64,000 bases of DNA from DP-19 sp036496285 (lineage in GTDB: Bacteria; Desulfobacterota; Binatia; UTPRO1): the NCBI GenBank assembly GCA_036496285.1, contig DASXLI010000055.1, positions 8,704 through 72,703 on the forward strand, read 5' to 3'. The position numbers were made by a program, and so were the translations under genes. Position 1 is the stretch's first letter; every line of letters starts with the position of its first letter. Shown here piece after piece: positions 18,974 to 26,011 of the stretch. A model generated the notes under the pieces. That model was not told the origin of the DNA and did no database searches. It saw only the letters and a list, made by a program, of their open reading frames with translations.

Positions 18974-20238
18974 GCCCGTCCCGGCTGCGGCAGCGGCCTC
19001 TCGTGCCGGTCGTGCTGTTTCTAATGATCGGCGCCGTGATCGCGCTGCGCACCGCGCGGAACCTGAACGTGCCCGGACACCCCGAGCTTCCGGGCTACGG
19101 ACTGCACGACTTCCGCGACGTGCTCTACTACCCCGCCGTCGCCGTGCTCGACGGGCGGAATCCCTACGACCCGGCCGTCTTCCGCAGCGCCTATCCGGTG
19201 GCGCGGCCGCTCGCGCCGTACGCGCCGACGATGCTGATGCTGCACGTGCCGTTCGCGCTCCTGCCGTTCCCGCTCGCCGAGTGGACGCACTTCGCGATGA
19301 ACCTGACGCTGATGCTCGCGCTCGCGTACCTCGCGCTCGACGCCTGCGGATTGCCGGTCGCGGCGGCCGGCGTGTTCGGTCTCGGCGCGGTGATCCTGCT
19401 CAGCCGGCCGGCGCACATGACGCTCTACATCGGGCAGTCCTCGGCGTATCTGGTCGCCGCGACGTATTGCGCCTTGCTCTTCGCCGAGCGCCGTCCGGCG
19501 CTCGCCGGGGTCGCGCTCGCGATCGCGTGCGCCAAGCCGACGTTCGGCATCCCGCTCTGCGCGGTGCTATTAGTGCGCGGCGACCGCGCCGCGCTCGTCT
19601 GGGGGCTCACGCTCGCTGCCGTGGCGGGCGCCGTCATGGTCGCGGTGCTCGCGCCGGCGGCGGGAGGCCTCGCGCCCCTCGTCGAGTCCATCCGCGACAG
19701 CTACGCGCGCCTCATGCAGGATCCGTCGGCCAACGCGGCGTCGAGCATCATCCGCGTCGATGCCGTCGCGCTCGTCGGCCGCCTGCTCGGTGGCACGGTC
19801 GGCCCGGCCGCCGAGAGCCTGGCGACGCTGGCGCTCCTCGCCACCGGCACGGCCGCCGTGTGGCGGATCAGCTGCGCGGGCGACGCCGACGCGCGGCTGC
19901 GGTCCGCCTGCGTTGCCTGCGTCACGATCCTCGCCTGCATGTACCACCAGTCGTACGACGGGCTCCTGCTGACGCTGCCGATGCTCGCGCTCGCGAGCGG
20001 CCGGCTCGGGGACGCCCCGGTGACGCGGCTGGTGGCATTCGTCGCCATGTCGGTTCCCGCCCTCAACTACGTGGCGACGGACACGGTCGTCGACGCGCTC
20101 GGCGTGCAAGGCACGGCACGCGCCGTCATCGGCTCGGTGAACGGTGCGGCGCTGCTCGTTGCGTTCGTGGCGGTCACGATGCTCGCCGTCAGCCGGCGCG
20201 GCGTCGCCCGCCCGCTCGTCGCCGACGTGGCCGGGTGA
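18970..20238 (+). CDS. GT87/DUF2029-like polytopic membrane protein, copy 1
   Basis: 422 residues with about ten hydrophobic segments. The first periplasmic loop after TM1 carries the motif DFRDVLYYPAVAVLDGRNPYDP, which is typical of GT87-type polyprenyl-phosphate-dependent (mannosyl)transferases, and later loops have AKPTFGIPL and MYHQSYDGLLL. GTG start overlaps eboF by 4 bases; its own stop overlaps the next gene by 4. It and the following gene are clear tandem paralogues. Location suggests it acts on the lipid or metabolite handled by the ebo proteins; donor and acceptor are unknown. Confidence 0.8.
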   Translation: MSPSRLRQRPLVPVVLFLMIGAVIALRTARNLNVPGHPELPGYGLHDFRDVLYYPAVAVLDGRNPYDPAVFRSAYPVARPLAPYAPTMLMLHVPFALLPFPLAEWTHFAMNLTLMLALAYLALDACGLPVAAAGVFGLGAVILLSRPAHMTLYIGQSSAYLVAATYCALLFAERRPALAGVALAIACAKPTFGIPLCAVLLVRGDRAALVWGLTLAAVAGAVMVAVLAPAAGGLAPLVESIRDSYARLMQDPSANAASSIIRVDAVALVGRLLGGTVGPAAESLATLALLATGTAAVWRISCAGDADARLRSACVACVTILACMYHQSYDGLLLTLPMLALASGRLGDAPVTRLVAFVAMSVPALNYVATDTVVDALGVQGTARAVIGSVNGAALLVAFVAVTMLAVSRRGVARPLVADVAG

Positions 20239-21527
20239 GCGCGGCCGTGCGCGACGATCACGCCGCCGCGGCAGGCAGCCGCCGGACGGCGCTCCTGCTC
20301 GCGCTCATCGTGTTCGCGATCGCCTTCGGTGCGGTGTCGCTGCGCACCTACCGAAACGCGATCGTTCCGGGGCAGCCGGAGCTCGAGCGCTATGGTCTCC
20401 GCGACTTCCGCGACGCCGTGCATTACCCGGCGCGCGCGCTCCTCGACGGCGTCAACCCGTATCGTCCGTCGACGTACCGCGCGCGCTACCCGGTTGGCTC
20501 CAAGTTTCCGCTGTACACGCCGCTCACCCTGTTGGTGCACCTGCCGTTCGGGATGGGGTCGGTGCTCGCCGCCGGCACGGTGCACTACCTCCTGAACGTG
20601 CTCTGCATGGTGCTGCTCGCGTACCTCAGCCTGCGCGTGTGCGGTGCGCGCCACGACGCGGCGGCGGTGCTCGGTCTCGGGGCGTTCATCCTCGTGTGCC
20701 GGCCGGGCTACACCAACGTCTACACCGGCGAGTGCACCGCATACGTCACGCTCGGGGCGTATCTGGTCCTGGCGTTCGCCGAGGATCGGCCGGTCGTCGG
20801 CGCGCTCGGGGCGGCGCTCGCCTGGGTGAAGCCGACGTTCGGTGCGCCGCTCACCATCCTGCTCCTCGCGCGGCGCGATTGGCGGAACGCGGCGCTGCGC
20901 GGCATCCTGCTGGGCGCGATCGTCTCGCTTCCGGTGCTGCTCGTGCTGCTGCGGGCGGAAGGCGGGGTCGGACCGTTGCTCGGCTCCGTGGTCGAGAACT
21001 ATACGACCAGGAACACCGGGGAGACCTACTCGGGCGCGAGCGTGCTGGCGCTCGACGCGGGCGCGTTCGTCGCGCGCCTGCTCGGCCGCACGCCGGGAGC
21101 GGCGCTCGGCGGTGTCGAGCTCGCGGTCACGCTGCTGATCCTGGGCTTCGGCGTCGGCGCGGTCCTGTGCGCCGGCGAGGATCGCGCGAGCCGCTTCACG
21201 GCGATCACGATCGCCTGCCTGACCGTGCTGCTTGCCGTGCATCACCAGTCGTACGACGCGATCCTCGTGATCCTTCCGGCGACGGCGCTCGCGACCGGCC
21301 GCTGGTCGCCCCGCCTGCCGCTGCTCGGTGCCGCCACACCCTGGATGCTGTGCGCGCTGCTGCTGGTACCGTTCGTGAACTACGCCGCCTCGTACGCGTT
21401 CGTCGACCGCTGGCATCTGACCGGTTGGTCGTGGCTCGCCGCGACCAACGCGAACGGCGGCGCGCTCCTCTGCGCCCTCGTCTTGACCGGCGCTCTCGCG
21501 TTCGGCGCCGGCGCGGAAACGCGTTAG
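20235..21527 (+). CDS. GT87/DUF2029-like polytopic membrane protein, copy 2
   Basis: 430 residues, about ten hydrophobic segments. It repeats the landmarks of the upstream gene in the same order: DFRDAVHYPARALLDGVNPYRP, WVKPTFGAPL, VHHQSYDAILVILPATALATGRW. Clear divergence between the two copies implies an old duplication with possible split specificity. GTG start overlaps the upstream stop by 4 bases. It is the last gene of the plus-strand ebo arm and converges on the sulfotransferase with 55 bases between stops. Confidence 0.8.
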   Translation: MSAAVRDDHAAAAGSRRTALLLALIVFAIAFGAVSLRTYRNAIVPGQPELERYGLRDFRDAVHYPARALLDGVNPYRPSTYRARYPVGSKFPLYTPLTLLVHLPFGMGSVLAAGTVHYLLNVLCMVLLAYLSLRVCGARHDAAAVLGLGAFILVCRPGYTNVYTGECTAYVTLGAYLVLAFAEDRPVVGALGAALAWVKPTFGAPLTILLLARRDWRNAALRGILLGAIVSLPVLLVLLRAEGGVGPLLGSVVENYTTRNTGETYSGASVLALDAGAFVARLLGRTPGAALGGVELAVTLLILGFGVGAVLCAGEDRASRFTAITIACLTVLLAVHHQSYDAILVILPATALATGRWSPRLPLLGAATPWMLCALLLVPFVNYAASYAFVDRWHLTGWSWLAATNANGGALLCALVLTGALAFGAGAETR

Positions 21528-21582
21528 GCCGCGCTGCGACGCGAGAGGCCAGCCGGACTGCCCGGTGGGCGCGCGGGAATGC

Positions 21583-22605
21583 CTATGCGCCGAGCCGGGC
21601 CAGCGTGCGTTGGATCTCGTCGAAGTCGGCGGCAGAGATGGTGACGCGGTTTGTCGAGTGGAAGGGCGGGAGCGCGCCGCGGACGGCGGACTCGTCGACC
21701 TCGACCCCGAACACCTCGCGGCCGACGGCGCCGATCAGCGCCTCGGGCGCGTGGCAGAAGTCCTCGTACTCGACGACGCGGAAGCGCGACGGCCCGAGCT
21801 CGCGCTGCTGCTCGCGCATGCGGCGCTCGTGATAGACGAGCTGCGCGCACACCGCCTCGATCGGGCTCGCCGCGTCCTGGCCGACGACGCGGTGCCGCGG
21901 GTCGGGGACGCCGTACGGTCCCTGGCGCGAGCCCTGGATGACCTCACGCGCGTGCAGGATCGACTGCGCCGCGTACGCGGGCTCGCGGCGGATGTAGACG
22001 AAATGCGCGGTCGGCAGCGCCCCCGCGATCGTCGACGCGACCGTCGCGATCGCGTTGTTCTTGGTGAGGAGCGGCTTGCCGAGCGCCGTCTCGTACGCCG
22101 CGAAGAACCGCCGCATCTCCTCGGCGGTGTGCGGGTCGAGGGCGGCGGGCGGCGTGTAGCGGTCCTCGCCGAGCCAGCGATCCCACAGGTACAGGCCGTC
22201 ATTCTGGTCGGCGAATCCCCGGGTGCGGCCGTAGAAGCTGTGGAACGCGGGCGGGCGCGGGCGCAGCACCGACGCGAACACGCGGTTGGCGACGATCGGT
22301 GCCCGCGGGAAGACGGCGGTCAGGTTGTTGAAGTAGCCGACCGGGAGTTGCGAGCGCAGCACCTGCGAGACGACGGTCGTGCCGCTGCGCGGCGCGCCGG
22401 TGACGATGACGATCGGCAGGTGCGGCGACGTCGCCTGCGCGTAGAGCTTGCGCTCGGAACGCGCGAGCACGCCGTCCAGGGGGGCGGCGAGCGCGGCGAG
22501 GCCCGTCGACAGGATGGCGAAGAGCGCGGCGGGGTCGCGGGACCGGATCAGCCTGGAGACCAGGCCGACGGGGTCCTGGAAGTTTCGTGGGATCAGATGC
22601 GCCAT
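21583..22605 (-). CDS. PAPS-dependent sulfotransferase family protein
   Basis: 340 residues. The 5'-phosphosulfate-binding loop TGAPRSGTT is at residues 69-77; the downstream FVYIRREPAYAAQSILHAREV matches the 3'-phosphate-binding segment with its conserved Arg and Ser; VVEYEDFCHAPEALI is the usual later motif. It would transfer sulfate from PAPS to a hydroxyl group. Start at 22605 is preferred (GAGG 8 bases upstream) over an ATG at 22620 with no ribosome site. It lies 67 bases after eboC on the same strand and is probably co-transcribed. A sulfotransferase is not a standard ebo component. Confidence 0.87.
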   Translation of the reverse strand: MAHLIPRNFQDPVGLVSRLIRSRDPAALFAILSTGLAALAAPLDGVLARSERKLYAQATSPHLPIVIVTGAPRSGTTVVSQVLRSQLPVGYFNNLTAVFPRAPIVANRVFASVLRPRPPAFHSFYGRTRGFADQNDGLYLWDRWLGEDRYTPPAALDPHTAEEMRRFFAAYETALGKPLLTKNNAIATVASTIAGALPTAHFVYIRREPAYAAQSILHAREVIQGSRQGPYGVPDPRHRVVGQDAASPIEAVCAQLVYHERRMREQQRELGPSRFRVVEYEDFCHAPEALIGAVGREVFGVEVDESAVRGALPPFHSTNRVTISAADFDEIQRTLARLGA

Positions 22606-22672
22606 TGCCGCACGCCTCATTTCTAGCGTGCGAGGTGGACCGAGTTCCAGCCGCGTAACGCGTCCCGCGACA

Positions 22673-23530
22673 TCACGTGCCGCGGACCCAGCGCTGCAGC
22701 GCGAGCGTCGCGGGCCAGCCGAGCGCGCAGGCGGCGGCCGTCGTTGCGGCGCCTGCGTTGGCGATCGCCAGCGCGTCCACGAGGGCGATGCCGGCGATCA
22801 TGCCGGCGACCGCGCGCGGGAAGCGGTCCGGCGCGGTCCCCCGCAGCAGCCTGACCGCGGCGAGGACGGCGGCGAGGAGCAGCACCCATACGGCCGCCGC
22901 GACGATGCCGCGGTCGAGGGCGCGCCAGCCGAGGAGAAGCGGCGCGGCGAGGAACGCGAGCGGCCACAGGCTCTCGACCCGCGCCAGCTGCTCCTGCTTG
23001 GCGGCATAGGTGAGGCCGATCAGATAGGCGAAGAGGATCGTCGCGCCGGCGACGACCGGCACCGCGAGGGAGCCCGCGACCGCCAGCGCGGCAGTCGCGT
23101 AGACGAGCCAGCGGCACGCGCCCATGAGGATCGGGCTGAGCGGATTCTGCTTGTGCCACAGGTCGTACAGCACGATCATGCCGGCGAGGGCGAGGGCCGC
23201 GACGACCGCCGCCGCGCCGGGCGCACGCGCGGCGATCAGTAGCATCCCCGCCGCGAGAAGCCCGAAGCCGACCGTGAACACCTCCGCGGCGCTGACGGCG
23301 CCGCTCGGGATCGGCCGCTCGGGGCGCTCGCGCGCGTCGATCGCACGGTCGAAGGCGTCGTTCAGGAACATGCCCCCGACGTAGAAGCAGGAGAGCGCCG
23401 CTGCCGTGTACGCGTAGACGAGCGCACCCGGACGGGCGCCCGCCAGGACGATGCCGGCGGCGACGTTCGTCCAGACCGTCGGCAGGTTCGACACCCGGCC
23501 GAGCTGGAGATAGAGGCGCCGCCGGCTCAC
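22673..23530 (-). CDS. eboC: EboC-like UbiA-family prenyltransferase
   Basis: 285 residues, about eight transmembrane segments. The first Asp-rich motif reads NDAFDRAIDARERPERPIPSG, matching UbiA NDxxDxxxD with the arginine/proline tail. The second motif region reads LYDLWHKQNPLSPILMG and keeps only one of the expected aspartates, which may be a feature of the EboC branch. It would move a prenyl chain onto an acceptor in the membrane. The GTG start overlaps the eboE stop by 4 bases (GTGA); no ribosome site is needed if translation is coupled. Confidence 0.88.
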   Translation of the reverse strand: MSRRRLYLQLGRVSNLPTVWTNVAAGIVLAGARPGALVYAYTAAALSCFYVGGMFLNDAFDRAIDARERPERPIPSGAVSAAEVFTVGFGLLAAGMLLIAARAPGAAAVVAALALAGMIVLYDLWHKQNPLSPILMGACRWLVYATAALAVAGSLAVPVVAGATILFAYLIGLTYAAKQEQLARVESLWPLAFLAAPLLLGWRALDRGIVAAAVWVLLLAAVLAAVRLLRGTAPDRFPRAVAGMIAGIALVDALAIANAGAATTAAACALGWPATLALQRWVRGT

Positions 23531-24711
23531 GGCGCGGTCATCTGGTCGACGACCCAGGTGAGCTCGCGCGCAACCGCGTCGGCGATCGGCTCCGTGCGGA
23601 ACTCCTCGGGCAGCACGTCCCAGGTGTAGGTCTCGACCTCGAGGTGCGCGGTCGGCGCGTCGCGGCGGACCAGCGCCAGGAGCTCGCGCACGTAACCCTG
23701 CGTCGAGCGGAAGCGGCCAAGCGCCTCGCGGAAGAGCGGCACGTGGAAGTGGATGCGCCATTCCCGGGTCGCGTCCGGGCGGCGCTCCGCCTCGGCGAGC
23801 GCGGCCGGCAGGTCGGTCCAGCGGAGCAAGCCTCCCGCCGAACGCTCGACGACCTGGTGCAGGTAGACGTCCTCGGCGAAGGCGCGCAGGGCGTCGCGGT
23901 CGACGGCGGAGCCGACCGACGCGGCGAGCCCGGCGCTCACCTGGATCTTCACGACGCGGATGCCGCGCGACCCGAGGGCGGCGAGCGCGGCGGCCGGGTC
24001 CTCGTACTCGACCGCCATGTGGCAGGCGTCGAGGCAGACGCCGACGTGGCGGCGAAGCGCGGCCGCGCTCGCGGACGGACCGAGCCCCGGTACCTGGCGG
24101 CGGAACAGATGATCCTCGAAGAACGCGACCGTCTCGGCGATCGTTTCGAGCTGGCAGCACGGCTCCGGCTCGAGCGCGAGGGCGATGGCGACGCCCTGGC
24201 GCTCGTGCAGGTCGTGCAGGGTGGCGACGTGCGCCGCGATGCGCGCGGCGATCGCGTCGGCGTCGCCGGCGCCGCCGAGCCGCGCCTTGAAGGCGCCCGG
24301 GACGGTCGAGATGCTGCCCTCGCAGCCGCCTGGCACGAGCGCTGCGAGGATGCGCGCGAGGCCGTCGGTATAGGCGAGCCGTTCGTCCTCGAGCCAGTCG
24401 GGCCGGTAGACGTCCTCTTTCACCGGCGTTCCGTGGAAGCGGCCGTAGGGGAAGCCGTTGATGGTGAAGACGTACAGCCCGCTTTCCGCGAGGTAGGTGC
24501 GAAAGGCCGCCAGCTCGTCCGGCGCTGCGAGCGCCGTCGCGGCCGCGCCGGAGAGCCGCAGCCCGACGCCGAACGGCCGGTCCGGCGCGACCCGCGCCTT
24601 CACCGCGCGCACGTGCGTCGCGACGTTCCGCCGCACCTCCGGCCAGGTCTCGCCGGCGTGGATGTTGGTGCAATAGGTGAGGTGCGGGGCGCCGGGCGCG
24701 GCGAGTCTCAT
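23527..24711 (-). CDS. eboE: EboE-like TIM-barrel protein (xylose isomerase fold)
   Basis: 394 residues. N-terminus HLTYCTNIHAGETW and the segment FTINGFPYGRFHGTPVKEDVYRPDW are hallmarks of EboE ('metabolite traffic protein'). Later LALEPEPCCQLETIAETV, GVCLDACHMAVEYEDP and RIHFHVPLF supply the Glu/Asp/His set of a sugar-phosphate isomerase/epimerase-type metal site. The reaction is unknown. ATG overlaps the eboD stop by 4 bases (ATGA) and its own stop overlaps eboC, so D-E-C is a tightly coupled trio. Confidence 0.92.
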   Translation of the reverse strand: MRLAAPGAPHLTYCTNIHAGETWPEVRRNVATHVRAVKARVAPDRPFGVGLRLSGAAATALAAPDELAAFRTYLAESGLYVFTINGFPYGRFHGTPVKEDVYRPDWLEDERLAYTDGLARILAALVPGGCEGSISTVPGAFKARLGGAGDADAIAARIAAHVATLHDLHERQGVAIALALEPEPCCQLETIAETVAFFEDHLFRRQVPGLGPSASAAALRRHVGVCLDACHMAVEYEDPAAALAALGSRGIRVVKIQVSAGLAASVGSAVDRDALRAFAEDVYLHQVVERSAGGLLRWTDLPAALAEAERRPDATREWRIHFHVPLFREALGRFRSTQGYVRELLALVRRDAPTAHLEVETYTWDVLPEEFRTEPIADAVARELTWVVDQMTAP

Positions 24712-25865
24712 CGCGCGTCCGGGCGGAGCCGCCCGATCGCGGCGTCGATCAGCGCGTCGTCCATCCGGTGCACCTCGACGCCCTCGCCGACCGCGCGCAG
24801 CAAGGTGATCGTGAGCTCGCCGCCGAGGTGCTCGCGGAACTCCGCGAGGCCGTCGAGCACCACCCGACGGCGGCCGCTCACGGTGTCGAGCGCCTCGTCC
24901 CAGAGCGGCAGCCCGAGGCGGGCGAGGAGCGTGCGGACGGCCGCACCCGTCGCGGTGTCACACACACCCGCGAGCTCCGCGTAGGTCGCGTCCATCGCGA
25001 GGCCGATCGCGACGGCCTCGCCGTGGCGCAGGCGGTGGCGCGTCATCGACTCGAGCTTGTGCGCCGCCCAGTGGCCGAAATCGAGCGGGCGGGCGCTGCC
25101 GAGCTCGAACGGATCGCCCGAGGTCGCGATGTGGCGCAGGTGCAGCTCGGCGCAGCGCCGGATCAAGGTCTCGAGCGACTCGCGGTCGCCGCGCGCGAGG
25201 GCGTCGGCCGACGACTCGAGCCAGCGGAAGAACGCGGCGTCGCGGATGAGCGCCACCTTCACGGCCTCGGCCATGCCCGCGACGACGTCGCGGGCTGCCA
25301 GCGTCTCGAGGAAGCGGCCATCGTTCACTACGGCGAAGGGCGGCGCGAACACGCCGAGAAAGTTCTTCTTGCCGAACAGGTTGACGCCGCACTTCACGCC
25401 GACGCCGGAGTCGGCCTGCGCCAGCACGCTCGTCGGCACGCGCAGCACGCGCAGGCCGCGGTGCAGGACGGCCGCCGCGTAACCGGCGAGGTCGAGGAGC
25501 GCGCCGCCGCCGACGATCGCGATCACCGCCTGACGATCCATGCCCAGCTCGTTCCAGCGTGTGTGCAGGCGGGCGGCGACCGCCGTGTCGTTCTTCGCCG
25601 CCTCGCCGCCGTCGAGCAGCAGCGGGTCGGCGACGAGCTCGATCGCGTCGCGGTGCTGTTCGGCGTAGGCGGCGATCGCCTCCAGCAGCCACGGCGACGC
25701 CGCGGCGACGTTGCGGTCGACGACCGCGAAGAGGCGGTGGCGGCGCTGCGGCTCGCGGGCGCTCACCGCCTCGCGGAGGCAGCCGTTCGCCGGCGCGAAC
25801 GCGTCGCGCGTGAAGAAGACGGGGTACTCGAAGTCGACCGTGACCCGCTGCAGATGACGGTGCAT
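24708..25865 (-). CDS. eboD: EboD-like sugar phosphate cyclase (3-dehydroquinate synthase family)
   Basis: 385 residues. NAD-binding GGGALLDLAG at residues 119-128, VPTSVLAQADSGVG at 143-156, KCGVNLFGKKNFLG, metal ligand Glu200 with Lys203 (AEAVK), DFGHWAAHKLE and RHGEAVAIGLAMD. The FGKKNFLG segment and GVK in place of GGK point away from true AroB and towards valiolone/EboD-type cyclases. It would convert a sugar phosphate to a cyclitol. First gene of the minus-strand ebo arm; the ATG at 25865 gives the normal length, and the longer frame runs into the promoter region. Confidence 0.92.
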   Translation of the reverse strand: MHRHLQRVTVDFEYPVFFTRDAFAPANGCLREAVSAREPQRRHRLFAVVDRNVAAASPWLLEAIAAYAEQHRDAIELVADPLLLDGGEAAKNDTAVAARLHTRWNELGMDRQAVIAIVGGGALLDLAGYAAAVLHRGLRVLRVPTSVLAQADSGVGVKCGVNLFGKKNFLGVFAPPFAVVNDGRFLETLAARDVVAGMAEAVKVALIRDAAFFRWLESSADALARGDRESLETLIRRCAELHLRHIATSGDPFELGSARPLDFGHWAAHKLESMTRHRLRHGEAVAIGLAMDATYAELAGVCDTATGAAVRTLLARLGLPLWDEALDTVSGRRRVVLDGLAEFREHLGGELTITLLRAVGEGVEVHRMDDALIDAAIGRLRPDAR

Positions 25866-26011
25866 GGGGGGCTGGGCGTCACCGGCGGCGCGGTCCGGCC
25901 TCGCGTGTGCGCTCAGGCTCGGCTCCGTTCCGGTCTGGGAAGAATAGCGTCGTGCGGGGTCTTCTGCATCAGGGGATCTCGGGGCGCCTGTCACCCCGCA
26001 TGCGACGTGGC
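25866..26011. other. Intergenic region between opgH end and eboD start
   Basis: 146 bases on the minus strand between the opgH stop and the eboD ATG, where the promoter of the eboDEC arm must lie unless it is read through from opgGH. The only AT-rich hexamer is TATTCT (minus strand, 25946-25941), without a good -35 match at 17-18 bases. No terminator hairpin with a T tract is seen after opgH. Confidence 0.5.

Noticed and set aside
24708..25865. EboD-like gene as housekeeping aroB
   Set aside because: FGKKNFLG and GVK motifs and coupling to eboE and eboC point to an ebo cyclase; no shikimate genes are near.
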